The notes under the pieces: generated by a model
Told to the model about the DNA's origin: nothing
The model's input: the letters and a program-made list of their open reading frames with translations, nothing else
The model's database searches: none
Part shown: positions 12,320 to 24,448 of the stretch, piece by piece
Layout of the letters: the number at the start of each line of letters is the position of its first letter
Numbering within the stretch: position 1 is the stretch's first letter
Assembly (NCBI GenBank): GCA_003216595.1
Contig: QCIQ01000001.1
Coordinates: 159,415 to 223,414, forward strand
Direction of reading: 5' to 3'
Source of the DNA: Prochlorococcus sp. AG-402-M18
GTDB taxonomy: Bacteria; Cyanobacteriota; Cyanobacteriia; PCC-6307; Cyanobiaceae
Length of the DNA: 64,000 bases
Made by a program: the position numbers and the translations under genes

Positions 12320-14242
12320 GTGGAATTAACGCCGTTAATTAAGGACAAGTCAAGACTATCGGATTTTTTGAAGGATATACCAAACGATCCTGGTTGTTAT
12401 TTGATGAAAGATCGTGAGGATAGATTGTTATATGTTGGTAAGTCAAAAAAGTTAAGAAATAGAGTTAGAAGTTATTTTCGAGCCAGTGATGAATTGAGTC
12501 CAAGAATCTCTTTAATGGTTAGGCAAGTTGTAGATATTGAGTTGATAGTTACTGATACAGAAAGTGAAGCCTTAACTCTAGAATCAAATTTAATAAAATC
12601 TAATCAACCCTATTTTAATGTTCTATTAAAAGATGATAAGAAATATCCCTATATTTGTATAACCTGGGGTGATAAATATCCAAGAATCTTTTTAACTAGG
12701 AAAAGACGGGATAGACAGAAAAAAGATAAATATTATGGTCCGTACGTTGATGTTTACTTACTTAGACAGACCTTATTTAGTATAAAAAAACTGTTTCCTC
12801 TTAGACAAAGAAGAATACCGCTTTACAAAGATAGAACGTGTCTTAACTATTCAATAGGAAGATGTCCAGGCGTTTGTCAAGAAGAAATAAGTTCAGAAGA
12901 TTATAAAAATACACTAAAAAGAGTTGAAATGATATTTCAAGGGAGAACAGAAGAATTGAGACTATTATTAGAAAAACAGATGCATTCTTTTTCAGAGTCA
13001 TTGAAGTTTGAAGAAGCTGGATCTGTCAGAGATCAGCTAAAAGGTATAGATAGATTATATGAATCTCAAAAGATGATTATTCCTGATTCATCTGTATGCA
13101 GAGATATAATCGCATTGGCATCGGAAGAGAATATATCCTCTATTCAAATTTTTCAAATGCGTTCAGGAAAATTAATTGGAAGACTTGGATATTTCTCAGA
13201 TAATAATAATCTCACTACTTCTCAGATACTCCAAAAAGTTGTAGAAAATCATTACTCTAATGTGGATCCGATTGAAATACCTTCAGAAATATTAGTTCAA
13301 CATCAATTACAAAATACAGATATAATATCGGATTGGCTAAGTGAATTAAAAAAGCAAAAAGTTAATATAACAAACCCAAAAAGATCTAAGAAGGCGGAAA
13401 TTATAAAATTAGTACAAAAGAATGCAAATATGGAGTTACAAAGAATAAAACAATCTCATGATAAAAATCTAGTTGAGCTAGACGATTTAACAAATATTCT
13501 TGAGTTAATGAAAATTCCAAAAAGAATTGAATGTTACGATATTAGTCATATTCAAGGTAGTGATGCCGTTGCTTCTCAGGTTGTATTTATTGATGGTATC
13601 GCAGCTAGACAACACTATAGAAAATATAAAATAAAAAGTACAAATATAAAACTAGGGCATAGTGACGACTTCGAATCATTGGCTGAAGTTATTACTAGGA
13701 GATTTAGAAGATGGGCTCGCTATAAAGAAGATGGTGGTGATATGAATAAACTATCAAGTAATGAATCTAGTGTTTTAGACAAGCATAATTTGAATGATTG
13801 GCCTGATTTAATCGTAATAGATGGAGGTAAAGGTCAATTAAGTTCGGTATTAGAGGCTTTAGAAGAGTTGAATCTTGATCAAGATATAAATCTAATATCT
13901 TTAGCCAAGAAGAAAGAGGAGATATTTATTCCAAATAGTAAACAATCATTAGATACTGACCCTAATCAACCTGGAATGCTTTTGCTAAGAAGACTTAGAG
14001 ATGAAGCCCATAGGTTTGCAATTACCTATCACAGACAAAAAAGAAGTCAACGTATGAAACGTTCTCAATTGAATGAGATACCCGGTTTGGGACCACAAAG
14101 AATCAAATTACTATTGGAGCATTTTAGATCAATAGAGGCTATTCAAATGGCATCTCTTTCCGAACTTTCATCAGCACCAGGATTAGGATCATCTACTGCT
14201 GGTGTTATTCGAAATTATTTTCACCCAAATGAAAATAAATAA
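12320..14242 (+). CDS. uvrC: Excinuclease ABC subunit C
   Basis: GIY-YIG domain (GCYLMKDREDRLLYVGKSKKLRNRV), IECYDISHIQG, DLIVIDGGKGQL, C-terminal HhH. GTG start. Confidence 0.97.
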   Translation: MELTPLIKDKSRLSDFLKDIPNDPGCYLMKDREDRLLYVGKSKKLRNRVRSYFRASDELSPRISLMVRQVVDIELIVTDTESEALTLESNLIKSNQPYFNVLLKDDKKYPYICITWGDKYPRIFLTRKRRDRQKKDKYYGPYVDVYLLRQTLFSIKKLFPLRQRRIPLYKDRTCLNYSIGRCPGVCQEEISSEDYKNTLKRVEMIFQGRTEELRLLLEKQMHSFSESLKFEEAGSVRDQLKGIDRLYESQKMIIPDSSVCRDIIALASEENISSIQIFQMRSGKLIGRLGYFSDNNNLTTSQILQKVVENHYSNVDPIEIPSEILVQHQLQNTDIISDWLSELKKQKVNITNPKRSKKAEIIKLVQKNANMELQRIKQSHDKNLVELDDLTNILELMKIPKRIECYDISHIQGSDAVASQVVFIDGIAARQHYRKYKIKSTNIKLGHSDDFESLAEVITRRFRRWARYKEDGGDMNKLSSNESSVLDKHNLNDWPDLIVIDGGKGQLSSVLEALEELNLDQDINLISLAKKKEEIFIPNSKQSLDTDPNQPGMLLLRRLRDEAHRFAITYHRQKRSQRMKRSQLNEIPGLGPQRIKLLLEHFRSIEAIQMASLSELSSAPGLGSSTAGVIRNYFHPNENK

Positions 14243-14334
14243 TCTATTGATAAATTATTAACGACAATGGGACAGTTAATCTTTATTATAGTAATGTATA
14301 GAGTGATATGAAGGTACGAAACATTTTATAGAAT

Positions 14335-14898
14335 ATGATTTTTTCACCAGAGACATATTTATGGTTTAAATCTTTTCATATTATCGGTGTAGTTGTTTGG
14401 TTTGCTGGCTTATTTTACTTAGTCAGATTATTTATTTATCATGTAGAAGTCCAGAATGAGAAAGAAGAAATAAGGGATTTATTTAATAAGCAATATACAT
14501 TAATGGAGAAAAGACTAGCTAATATTATAACAACACCTGGCATGATCTTAGCTGTCATTATGGCATCTGGATTGTTATATATGCAGCCTATATATCTTAC
14601 TCAAACATGGATGCAGATTAAATTATTGTTTGTTGCCTTTTTACTTATTTATCATTTTTATTGCTATAAAATTATGAATGAATTAACTAATAGTCAATAT
14701 AATTATACTGGACAACAACTCCGGGCTTTGAATGAGTTGCCCACACTATTATTAGTAGTTGTTGTAATGCTTGTTGTATTTAAAAACCAGTTTCCAACAA
14801 GTGCAGCAAGTTGGTTGATATTTGGTTTGATTCTCTTTATGGCTGCAAGTATACAGTTTTATGCTAAATGGAGAAGAAATAGGAAACAACTCACTTAG
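14335..14898 (+). CDS. hemJ: HemJ-type protoporphyrinogen oxidase (UPF0093 membrane protein)
   Basis: WFKSFHIIGVVVWFAGLFYLVRLFIYHVE, TPGMILAV, multiple TM segments. Confidence 0.88.
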   Translation: MIFSPETYLWFKSFHIIGVVVWFAGLFYLVRLFIYHVEVQNEKEEIRDLFNKQYTLMEKRLANIITTPGMILAVIMASGLLYMQPIYLTQTWMQIKLLFVAFLLIYHFYCYKIMNELTNSQYNYTGQQLRALNELPTLLLVVVVMLVVFKNQFPTSAASWLIFGLILFMAASIQFYAKWRRNRKQLT

Positions 14899-14903
14899 TT
14901 AGT

Positions 14904-15563
14904 ATGTCTGATATTGATTCTCCTGAATTAATTAACATAATAAAATCAATTACTAAGAATAGTTGTCCAAATTCAATCAACTTTCATATGCATTCAACAT
15001 ATAGTGATGGAAGTTTGACAGCTAAACAAATTTATTACCAAGCGATTGAACTAAATATTGATCATTATGCAATTACAGATCATCATTCAGTTGATGCATA
15101 TATTGAATTAAGTAAATTTAACGACTCTAAATATAAAGAGAGTACAAATCTTCCTAAGCTTTGGACTGGTATAGAAATTACTTGTCTATTAAAGGGGTGT
15201 TTAGTTCATGTTTTAGGTCTTGGTTTTGATTATAAATCAAAATACTTATTACCATATGTTGAGCATAAGTCTGCTATTGGTCATGAATTATTAGCTTCGA
15301 CTGTAGTTAACTCGATTCATAAAGCCAATGGAATTGCTGTATTGGCTCATCCTGCTAGATATAAGCTTCCATTTGATCTGTTGATTAATGAAGCATCTAA
15401 ACTAAATTTTGACGCTGTTGAAACATGGTATAACTATGAAAGAGCAAATAATTGGATCCCATCAGAATTTGTCTGCGATAAAATATTTGATTGTGCAAAC
15501 TCTTATTCTTTATTATCAACATGTGGTACAGATAGCCACGGATTATCTCTTCTTAGACGTTGA
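14904..15563 (+). CDS. PHP-domain metal-dependent phosphoesterase
   Basis: NFHMHSTYSDGSLT, AITDHHSV, VLAHPARY, CGTDSHG motifs. Confidence 0.87.
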   Translation: MSDIDSPELINIIKSITKNSCPNSINFHMHSTYSDGSLTAKQIYYQAIELNIDHYAITDHHSVDAYIELSKFNDSKYKESTNLPKLWTGIEITCLLKGCLVHVLGLGFDYKSKYLLPYVEHKSAIGHELLASTVVNSIHKANGIAVLAHPARYKLPFDLLINEASKLNFDAVETWYNYERANNWIPSEFVCDKIFDCANSYSLLSTCGTDSHGLSLLRR

Positions 15564-15568
15564 ATGAT

Positions 15569-18500
15569 TTATAAGTTGTTTTTAGAAGAATAGGTTTCAA
15601 TTTTACTATCTACATCTGATAATAATGTTTTTATAGATGATATTTCTTCATTAGTTGGATTTGTCCAAAGTTTTCTATTAGATGCTTCTAGTAATCTTTC
15701 AGCGATATCTCTTAAAGCCCAAGGATTGTTATCACTAATAAAATTTTTTGTATCATTATTCTTTAACCAATTATTCAAAATAGATTGATAACACCAATTA
15801 GGAACTAAGTTTGTAGTTGCATCAAAAGAGAACAAATAGTCAAGGCTAGCTGACATTTCGAAAGCACCTTTATATCCATGTTTTTTCATCCCCTCTATCC
15901 ATTTAGGATTTAATAATCTGCTACGAACGACCTTATCAATTTCTTTTGAGAGTTTATGAATTCTTGGACGTTGATACCTTGAATTATCGGCAAAATAGGC
16001 TTGAGGATCTTTCCCACTAGTTTTTTTAATCGCAGATATCAATCCACCTTGAAATTGATAGTAATCATCTGAATCAAGGATATCGTGTTCTCTATTGTCC
16101 TGACTATGAAGTACTACTTTTACCTTTGACAAATTATTTTCTAATCCTTTTTTGTCTTTTATGATTTTATTTGAACCTTCATATCTCCATTTACTCCATT
16201 CGATAAAAGCATCAGCGAGTTCTGATTGATTCTCCCAAGAGCCACTATTAATTATTTCTTGTAATCCTGCTCCGTATGATCCAGGAGCTGAACCATATAT
16301 TCTTGATTTTGTATTTCCATTTCTATATGACTCAGCAAGTGGATTAATAGAACAGGATTCTTTTAAATTACCAATAAGGTTTTGACCTCTTCGAATCAAT
16401 TCAATTATCTGAGGAAATGCATCCCTGAATAAACCAGAAATTCTTAAAGTTACGTCTACTCTTGGCCTGTTCAATACACTGATGGGAATGACTTCTACGT
16501 CAACTACTCTTCTTAAAGTCCCGTCCCATATTGGCCTTAAACCCATGAGAGCAAAAAGCTGACAAATATCTTCTCCACCATTTCTCATTGTTGAAGTTCC
16601 CCAAATTGAAATAGCAAGATGTGAAAGGTGTTCTCCATTCTCTTGTAGATAAAGTTCCATTATTTGTTCAGCGCTTCTTTTCCCTAAGTCCCAAGCTGTT
16701 TCAGTTGGTATTGCTCTTATATCAACGGAAAAGAAATTCTTACCTGTTGGTAAAACCTCTAATTTCCCTCTTGTAGGAGCCCCAGAAGGACCGCTAGAAA
16801 TTCTTTTTCCTTCTAAAGCACTGAGGAAATTAGTTTTTTCGTTGACTGTACTGTTTAATAGTTTGGGTAAAATATTGTTTAATAAATGATTTATAAAAAT
16901 ATTAGGTTTTTCATGATCTATGTAATTTAAGATTTTACTATCAAGTCTTATTTTCTTTTTTGATTTTATTTTGTAATTAAGAAATTTAAAACAATGAAAC
17001 TCTATTATATATTTTCCAATGTCATTCAACCAGTCAACTACTTTACCGACTTTCCTAGCATTAATTGCTGTATAAGCTTTAAATAAATCAATGTCTACTT
17101 GATTTAAGTTTTCGCTCTCTTCGTCGCTCCAAGGGTCAAACGTAAACCCTAAATCTTCTGCTAAGCATTGAGAAAGACCGAGATTAGTTGCCGTCGGGAC
17201 ATTAGAAATTGTGAGTGTTAACTCTATTAATTTATCCATACTCTGATTAACTCCAAAAACATGAAGACCAGTTCTTATCTGGGAATTCTTTATTTCACAT
17301 AAATAACTCTCTGCGTTATCTATTAGATCTTGTATAATTACATTTTCATTTTCTTCTTTTATTTTATTTGATTCGATTCCTGGCCATGAATTTTTAATTA
17401 AAAGATCTACTATTTTTTTTTCTAATAATTCACTTCTATTATCTTTAATTAGTTTAGATTCGTAATATTCATCTATAAGGTTTTCAATTATTAGTAGGTC
17501 ATTAAAACTACCCGAATGAGACAGTGGAGGAGTCAAATGATCTATAATAATTGCATGTGTTCTTCTTTTTGCTTGAGAGCCTTCACCAGGATCATTTACA
17601 ATAAATGGATATATATTTGGAATCGGAGGACAAAGAATAAATGGAAAACAATTATGACTTAATCCAACTCCTTTTCCTGGTAACCATTCCAAGCTTCCAT
17701 GTTTACCTAGATGTACAATTGCATTAGCTTTAAATGAATTATTTAACCAAAAATATTGTGCAATATATTTATGTGTAGGAGGTAAGTCGGGAGAATGTAA
17801 ATCAGATAAATTATCACTCTCATAACCTCTATTTGGCTGAATTAAAATTGTTATATTTCCAAAGGGAATGCCATTAATTGGAAATCCATTCTTTTCTAAT
17901 TGAATAGAATTAATTGGATCTCCCCATCGATTTGATACCTTTTCTTTAACGTCTGATTCAAGGTCTTTCCAATGAATTAAATAATCTTGAATATTTAAAT
18001 ATGATTGAGGATCATTTGAGATTGTCTCTTCAGAATTAGTTCTATGACTTACTAAGAGGTTAATTAATTCTTTACTATTAGCAGGAATATCTTTATTTCC
18101 TAGATTATATCCCTTGTCTTTAAGCCAGTTTAAAATATTTAATAGGCTTTCGGGAGTATCTAATCCTACTCCATTTGCAATTCTTGAGTCTTTTATTGGA
18201 TAGTTTGCTATCACGATAGCTATCTTTTTATTTGAATTATTCGATTGTTGTAGATAAGTTAGATTTTTTATATATTTAATGCACCATTCAATATGTATTT
18301 CATATGGCTCTGTTTTATATACAGCAATTGATAATTCATTATCTGTATAAGTAAGGTTTTTAAATGCAACTGGAATTGTACAGATTCGACCATCCACTTC
18401 TGGTAGAACAACTTGAATTGATAAGTCAATTGGGTTAAGGCCTACTGTAGATTTATTCCACTCAGTTATAGATGAGCTAGATATAAGAAGTTGATATACA

Positions 18501-19342
18501 GGTAAATTTATTCTATCCCACAAGTTTTTCTTCACATCATCATTTTTATATTCAACTGATGAAAATGAGGTTGTTGTTATTATTGCTTTTATGTTCTCTT
18601 TCTCTAATAAACTTATAATCTGATTCTCTATATTTTTAGATTTAAAACTTGTAATCCATATTATTTTGGCATTTAAGTTGTATTTGTTAGATATATCTTT
18701 TATTTTATCAGCTAACTCTGTATTACCTGATTGTAAAAGTGATTTATACAGAAATACGGCTATAGATGGATTATCATTATTATTCCATTTCCATTTTATT
18801 AAGTCATCATGATATTCAATTATATCTGAATTTAATTGAATTTCTTCAACATCAATTATTTTCTCTAAGGTTTGAAGCATATAATTATAGTTTTTTATAC
18901 CTCCTTGATTTAAAAGTGTTTGAATTAAATCAACTTTCTCTTGATTTAAGCTACTAATTTCTTGAACATCATTTGCTGTACTTTCAATTCCAGAGACTAC
19001 TATCAGATGTCTATTTGGTTTCTCTAATTGCCATAAGCCTAATTGTTCAAAGCCATAAGACCAGTAAGATCTTGACCCTAAAAACCTAACAAGAATAATT
19101 TCAGCTGTATTACATGTATTAGATATATAATGATCAATTGATGCATTTGAAGATAAATAAGCTAAAGGTAATGCTCTTATTTTATTTTTCCAATTATTAT
19201 TGTCAGGGAGCTTTAATACTGTAGATAGACAGGTTATATCAGATGTAGCGCTAGTTAGGAAGATAACTGGAGCTGATGGCTGTTCGATAAATGTATTTTC
19301 TTCTTGAGGTTCATTCCCTGGAAGGGTGGAAATTCTATGCAT
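15569..19342 (-). CDS. cobN: Cobaltochelatase subunit CobN
   Basis: 1257 aa; HLGKHGSLEWLPGKGVGLS, STMRNGGEDICQLFALMGLRPIWD, RPRVDVTLRISGLFRDAFPQ. Confidence 0.93.
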   Translation of the reverse strand: MHRISTLPGNEPQEENTFIEQPSAPVIFLTSATSDITCLSTVLKLPDNNNWKNKIRALPLAYLSSNASIDHYISNTCNTAEIILVRFLGSRSYWSYGFEQLGLWQLEKPNRHLIVVSGIESTANDVQEISSLNQEKVDLIQTLLNQGGIKNYNYMLQTLEKIIDVEEIQLNSDIIEYHDDLIKWKWNNNDNPSIAVFLYKSLLQSGNTELADKIKDISNKYNLNAKIIWITSFKSKNIENQIISLLEKENIKAIITTTSFSSVEYKNDDVKKNLWDRINLPVYQLLISSSSITEWNKSTVGLNPIDLSIQVVLPEVDGRICTIPVAFKNLTYTDNELSIAVYKTEPYEIHIEWCIKYIKNLTYLQQSNNSNKKIAIVIANYPIKDSRIANGVGLDTPESLLNILNWLKDKGYNLGNKDIPANSKELINLLVSHRTNSEETISNDPQSYLNIQDYLIHWKDLESDVKEKVSNRWGDPINSIQLEKNGFPINGIPFGNITILIQPNRGYESDNLSDLHSPDLPPTHKYIAQYFWLNNSFKANAIVHLGKHGSLEWLPGKGVGLSHNCFPFILCPPIPNIYPFIVNDPGEGSQAKRRTHAIIIDHLTPPLSHSGSFNDLLIIENLIDEYYESKLIKDNRSELLEKKIVDLLIKNSWPGIESNKIKEENENVIIQDLIDNAESYLCEIKNSQIRTGLHVFGVNQSMDKLIELTLTISNVPTATNLGLSQCLAEDLGFTFDPWSDEESENLNQVDIDLFKAYTAINARKVGKVVDWLNDIGKYIIEFHCFKFLNYKIKSKKKIRLDSKILNYIDHEKPNIFINHLLNNILPKLLNSTVNEKTNFLSALEGKRISSGPSGAPTRGKLEVLPTGKNFFSVDIRAIPTETAWDLGKRSAEQIMELYLQENGEHLSHLAISIWGTSTMRNGGEDICQLFALMGLRPIWDGTLRRVVDVEVIPISVLNRPRVDVTLRISGLFRDAFPQIIELIRRGQNLIGNLKESCSINPLAESYRNGNTKSRIYGSAPGSYGAGLQEIINSGSWENQSELADAFIEWSKWRYEGSNKIIKDKKGLENNLSKVKVVLHSQDNREHDILDSDDYYQFQGGLISAIKKTSGKDPQAYFADNSRYQRPRIHKLSKEIDKVVRSRLLNPKWIEGMKKHGYKGAFEMSASLDYLFSFDATTNLVPNWCYQSILNNWLKNNDTKNFISDNNPWALRDIAERLLEASNRKLWTNPTNEEISSIKTLLSDVDSKIETYSSKNNL

Positions 19343-19413
19343 TCATTTATTATGTGTAATAAGAGCAGTAAAAACTTAAATGCTGATTGTTTTCATCTTA
19401 GCTGGAACTAATA

Positions 19414-20328
19414 ATGCATAATTTTCTTCCATTCGCTTGGTTTGAAGGGCAATGTATCCCATTTAATGAGGCTAAGCTATCTATAGCTACTCATGCACTT
19501 CATTATGGAACTGCAGCTTTTGGAGGAATGCGGGCTATTCCTGATCCAAATAATAGTAAATCATTTTTATTATTTAGAGCAGACAAACACGCCAAAAGAT
19601 TATGTCAAAGTGCTAGATTTTTGATGACTGAATTAGATGAGGATTTTGTCATAAAGTCTCTTGAAACATTTCTTGTTAAAAACAAACCGACTCAACCTGT
19701 ATACATCAGACCATTTGTATATACTAGTGATTTAGGAATTGCACCAAGGTTACATAATATAGAAACTAATTTCTTTATTTATGGAATAGAACTAGGTGAC
19801 TATCTATCACCAGATGGGGTTACTTGTCGCGTTAGTAGCTGGACTCGTCAGCAAGACAACTCACTTCCATTAAGAGGTAAAATTAGTGGAGCTTATATCA
19901 CTAGCTCGTTAGCAAAAACTGAAGCAGTAAAAAGTGGATTTGATGAAGCACTATTATTAAACAGTCAAGGAAAAATCAGTGAAGCTAGTGGTATGAACAT
20001 TTTTATTGTTCGTAATGGTGAATTAATTACACCTGGTGTTGATCAAGATATTCTTGAAGGTATAACTCGTTCAAGTGTTATAGAACTGGCGAAAGGAGAT
20101 GGCTTAAATGTTATCGAAAGGCCAGTAGATAAAACAGAATTGTTTATCTCTGATGAGGTATTCCTTACAGGAACGGCTGCAAAAATTACCCCTATAAAAA
20201 TGATTGAAACTACATCAATGAGCAAAGATATGCCAATAATGAATTCATTAAGAAAGAAGTTGACTAAAATTACAGAAGGTTTAGTTCCTGAATATGAAAA
20301 TTGGGTTAAACGTGTACACATAGATTAA
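19414..20328 (+). CDS. ilvE: Branched-chain amino acid aminotransferase
   Basis: ATHALHYGTAAFGGMRAIP, ISGAYITSSLAKTEAVKSGFDEALLL, SEASGMNIFIVR motifs. Confidence 0.92.
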   Translation: MHNFLPFAWFEGQCIPFNEAKLSIATHALHYGTAAFGGMRAIPDPNNSKSFLLFRADKHAKRLCQSARFLMTELDEDFVIKSLETFLVKNKPTQPVYIRPFVYTSDLGIAPRLHNIETNFFIYGIELGDYLSPDGVTCRVSSWTRQQDNSLPLRGKISGAYITSSLAKTEAVKSGFDEALLLNSQGKISEASGMNIFIVRNGELITPGVDQDILEGITRSSVIELAKGDGLNVIERPVDKTELFISDEVFLTGTAAKITPIKMIETTSMSKDMPIMNSLRKKLTKITEGLVPEYENWVKRVHID

Positions 20329-20336
20329 AATAAGAG

Positions 20337-20383
20337 TATATAACTTATTTAAATTAATGATTTTCATTTTTATAAGTTATATA
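20337..20383. repeat. 12-bp perfect inverted repeat just upstream of metH
   Basis: TATATAACTTAT (20337-20348) / ATAAGTTATATA (20372-20383), 23-nt spacer; ends 8 nt before the ATG at 20392. Confidence 0.7.
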
Positions 20384-20391
20384 TATAATTT

Positions 20392-23300
20392 ATGACTGAT
20401 TTTTTAGGCTATCTCAACTCTGAAAAGAGACCGATATTAGTCTTTGATGGCGCTACCGGAACCTCTCTGCAAGATCAACAACTTACTGCAGATGACTATG
20501 GCGGTGCTTCTTTAGAAGGTTGTAATGAAAACCTAGTATTGACATCAGTCTCCAGCGTTGAAAAAGTACATGAATCATTTTTAAATGCAGGTTGTGATGT
20601 AATCGAAACAAATACATTTGGTGCTACTTCAATTGTTCTAGATGAATATGGAATTGGTAATAAAGCTTATGAAATCAATTTAAAAGCAGCACAAATAGCA
20701 AGGAATGTTGCAAATAAATATCAATCAGCGGAAAAACCACGATTTGTAGCTGGATCTATTGGACCAACAACCAAGCTACCAACTCTAGGTCATATCAGTT
20801 TTGAAGAGCTAAAAAATTCTTACTTGCAGCAAGCTAAAGCACTTATTGAAGGTGGAATAGATCTTTTTATTATTGAAACTTGCCAAGACGTTCTTCAAAT
20901 TAAGGCTGCTCTGCAAAGCGTAAATGAAGCTATTGGTTCTGGAAAGAGAATTCCATTAATGGTGTCGGTAACCATGGAAACTACTGGTCAGATGCTTATT
21001 GGTAGTGATATTTCTTCTATTACAACAATACTGGAGCCATTTAATATTGATATTTTGGGCCTTAATTGTGCAACTGGCCCGGAAGAAATGAAAGATCATA
21101 TTAAATATTTATCGCAACATTCACCATTTCATATAAGTTGTATACCAAATGCAGGACTTCCAGAGAATGTAGGTGGCAAGGCTCATTATCGATTAACTCC
21201 AATGGAACTTAAGTTCCAACTTAGTCATTTTATTAATGATTTAGGAGTTCAAATAATTGGCGGTTGTTGTGGAACTAGACCGGAACATATTAAGCAACTT
21301 TCAGATTTATCTAAAGAGCTTTTATCTTCTGAGAAAAGATTGGATACTCTTTCAAAAGAAAGATCTATAATTCCTGCGGCATCATCAATATATGAGTCTA
21401 TTCCGTATGAGCAAGATAACTCTTTCTTGATCGTAGGTGAGAGATTAAATGCTAGTGGATCTAAAAAAGTAAGAGAACTCCTAAACGATGAGAATTGGGA
21501 CGGACTTGTTGGAATTGCAAAATCTCAACTGAAGGAAAATGCTCATGTTTTAGATGTAAATGTAGATTTTGTTGGAAGAGATGGAATCGAAGATATGTCT
21601 ATGTTAGTCAAAAGACTTGTTAATAATATTAATTTGCCTTTGATGCTTGATTCAACAGATTATGAAAAAATGGAGAGTGGTCTAAAACATGCTGGCGGAA
21701 AATGTATTTTAAATTCTACTAATTATGAGGATGGGCCAGATAGATTCCATAAAGTAATTGACCTTGCTAAACGATACGGTTCAGCGGTCGTAATTGGAAC
21801 AATTGACGAAGATGGAATGGCAAGATCTGCTGATAAAAAAGCAGAAATAGCAACCAGAGCATTTAAGGATGCGAAGGATTCTGGATTAAAATCTTATGAA
21901 CTTTTTTACGATCCGCTAGCATTACCTATCTCAACAGGATTAGAAGAAGATAGAAAGAATGGTTTAGAAACTATAAAAGCAATTAAGTTAATAAAAGATC
22001 AACATCCACAAGTTCATTTAATCCTTGGAATTTCAAATGTAAGTTTTGGTTTATCTTCTAGTGCAAGAATTGTTCTTAATTCTATCTTTCTTAATGAAGC
22101 AATTAAGGCCGGTCTTGATTCTGCAATTGTTTCTCCCTCCAAGATTTTACCTCTAAACAAAATAAGTGAAGAAGAGATAAAAATTTGCATGGATCTTATT
22201 TATGATAGAAGAATATTTGAAAATAAAGTATGCACATATGATCCTTTAACAACCTTAACTAGTTATTTCGATGACTCAAAGACACTATTAAACAAAAGTA
22301 CAAATAATGATGATATTAAATTACCAATAGAGCAAAAACTAAAGAATCATATTATTGATGGTGAAAAAACTGATTTACACTCCAATCTTGATTTAGCATT
22401 AAAGAAATACAAACCTTTGGTAATAATTAATGAATATTTACTAGATGGCATGAAAGTAGTTGGTGAATTATTTGGATCTGGTCAAATGCAATTACCCTTT
22501 GTCCTCCAATCTGCAGAAACAATGAAATTTGCTGTTTCATATTTAGAGGATTTTATGGATAAATCTGAGGTTAATCAATCAAAAGGAAAATTTATTATCG
22601 CTACAGTTAAGGGTGATGTTCATGATATTGGCAAAAATCTAGTAGATATAATTTTATCTAATAACGGTTATGAAGTTATTAATTTAGGAATTAAGCAAGA
22701 AGTTAATTCAATAATTAATGCTCAGAAAGAGCATAAAGCTGATTGTATAGCCATGAGTGGTCTACTAGTTAAATCAACTGCATTTATGAAAGACAATCTT
22801 AAAGCATTAAATGAAGAAGATATATCTGTGCCTATTATTCTTGGTGGTGCAGCTCTGACTCCAAAATTTGTTAATCAAGATTGTGCAAGCGTTTATAAAG
22901 GAAAAGTTATTTACGGTAAAGATGCTTTTACAGATTTAAAATTTATGGATTCATATATGAAAGCAAAGGAATTAAATAATTGGGATGATTTCTCAGGCTT
23001 TAAAGAAGATGCTCCAGAGGGGATTACTATTGGTAATTATAAAAATACAAATACTCATCAAAAAATTAATATCAACAAAATCAAAGAAAAGCCTATTGAA
23101 GATACCTCAAGATCAAAAGATATATCTCAAATAGATCCTATTAAACCACCATTCATAGGTCCAAAGTTTTTATTAGAAAAAGATATAGACATAACTAAAG
23201 TTTATAAATTCTTAGATCGTAATGCTTTATTTGCAGGCCAATGGCAAATGAAACGTTCCAAGCAGATGTCTGCTTCTGATTATAAGGACTTTTTACTTAA

Positions 23301-23940
23301 GAAGGCAGAACCCAAGTTAGATTACTGGATGAACAAAATAATAAATGAAAGGCTTATTAATCCATCATTAGTGTATGGATATTTCCCTTGTGGTAGAGTT
23401 GGTAATAATTTAAAAGTATATGATAAAGATCACCAAAGCCTTTTAGGTGATTTTTTGTTACCTAGGCAAAGATCTGGAAAAAGATTTTGTATTGCAGATT
23501 TTTATAATGACTTAAATAACAATCAGCCTACAGATTATTTGCCAATGCAGGCTGTAACAATGGGTGAATCAGCTAGTGAATATTCTCATAAATTATTTAG
23601 TCAAGATTCATACTCAGATTATCTATTTTTTCATGGTTTGACCGTTCAGCTGGCAGAAGCACTTGCTGAATTCATACATTCTGTTATTAGGATTGAATGT
23701 GGATTTGAAGAGTATGAACCAGATAATATAAAAGATATCTTAGATGTTAAATATCAGGGATGCCGTTATTCTTTTGGTTATCCAGCTTGTCCGGAAGTCT
23801 CAGATTCTAGGAAACAATTGTTATGGCTTGATGCTAAAAAAATTAATATTTCCATGGATGATAGTGAGCAACTTCACCCAGAACAAAGTACAACAGCTAT
23901 TGTTGCATTACATCCTGTAGCTAAATACTTTGGTATCTAA
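20392..23940 (+). CDS. metH: Cobalamin-dependent methionine synthase
   Basis: Hcy-binding domain with [11 protein letters not shown], pterin domain, B12 module [15 protein letters not shown]-terminal activation domain. Confidence 0.97.
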   Translation: MTDFLGYLNSEKRPILVFDGATGTSLQDQQLTADDYGGASLEGCNENLVLTSVSSVEKVHESFLNAGCDVIETNTFGATSIVLDEYGIGNKAYEINLKAAQIARNVANKYQSAEKPRFVAGSIGPTTKLPTLGHISFEELKNSYLQQAKALIEGGIDLFIIETCQDVLQIKAALQSVNEAIGSGKRIPLMVSVTMETTGQMLIGSDISSITTILEPFNIDILGLNCATGPEEMKDHIKYLSQHSPFHISCIPNAGLPENVGGKAHYRLTPMELKFQLSHFINDLGVQIIGGCCGTRPEHIKQLSDLSKELLSSEKRLDTLSKERSIIPAASSIYESIPYEQDNSFLIVGERLNASGSKKVRELLNDENWDGLVGIAKSQLKENAHVLDVNVDFVGRDGIEDMSMLVKRLVNNINLPLMLDSTDYEKMESGLKHAGGKCILNSTNYEDGPDRFHKVIDLAKRYGSAVVIGTIDEDGMARSADKKAEIATRAFKDAKDSGLKSYELFYDPLALPISTGLEEDRKNGLETIKAIKLIKDQHPQVHLILGISNVSFGLSSSARIVLNSIFLNEAIKAGLDSAIVSPSKILPLNKISEEEIKICMDLIYDRRIFENKVCTYDPLTTLTSYFDDSKTLLNKSTNNDDIKLPIEQKLKNHIIDGEKTDLHSNLDLALKKYKPLVIINEYLLDGMKVVGELFGSGQMQLPFVLQSAETMKFAVSYLEDFMDKSEVNQSKGKFIIATVKGDVHDIGKNLVDIILSNNGYEVINLGIKQEVNSIINAQKEHKADCIAMSGLLVKSTAFMKDNLKALNEEDISVPIILGGAALTPKFVNQDCASVYKGKVIYGKDAFTDLKFMDSYMKAKELNNWDDFSGFKEDAPEGITIGNYKNTNTHQKININKIKEKPIEDTSRSKDISQIDPIKPPFIGPKFLLEKDIDITKVYKFLDRNALFAGQWQMKRSKQMSASDYKDFLLKKAEPKLDYWMNKIINERLINPSLVYGYFPCGRVGNNLKVYDKDHQSLLGDFLLPRQRSGKRFCIADFYNDLNNNQPTDYLPMQAVTMGESASEYSHKLFSQDSYSDYLFFHGLTVQLAEALAEFIHSVIRIECGFEEYEPDNIKDILDVKYQGCRYSFGYPACPEVSDSRKQLLWLDAKKINISMDDSEQLHPEQSTTAIVALHPVAKYFGI

Positions 23941-23965
23941 ATATTTTCGGCAATTTACAAATTAA

Positions 23966-24289
23966 CTAAGAAAATTTGTTATTAATTTCATCGATAGTTT
24001 CTAATACTTCCATTTGAAACTCAGCCATCGATTCTGAGTCACTTAAATCAATACCCTCTCCTGCGGCATTTTGAGTTAATTCCTGAAAGTGAAAAGCACC
24101 CTCGCCCGTTGCCAAAAATTCCATGGCAGATGTTTCACCGCTCTCGCGAAACGCATCGCATAGAGCTAAAAAAGATTCGTCTTCAGAAAAGTCCCAATCC
24201 ATTGAGGACACATTACTGAATGAGGTTTTACCTCTTTCCCCCCTGCTTTCGTCAACCTTATTTGCTAATAATCTTAAACTATTTTGCAA
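23966..24289 (-). CDS. Acidic conserved hypothetical protein
   Basis: 107-aa ORF convergent with metH; hydrophilic acidic composition. Confidence 0.6.
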   Translation of the reverse strand: MQNSLRLLANKVDESRGERGKTSFSNVSSMDWDFSEDESFLALCDAFRESGETSAMEFLATGEGAFHFQELTQNAAGEGIDLSDSESMAEFQMEVLETIDEINNKFS

Positions 24290-24448
24290 ATTGATAAATT
24301 TGAATTTTCAAGTCTTGTCTAAAAAACCAATCACTACAATCGATCTCGAGGGTTTACTGAGTTGATTACTAATTCATGACTTTAAATTTTTATTCTTTTT
24401 ACAATTCATAAAAAAGTTTTTCAATAGAAATTTTTAATCAAATAATCA

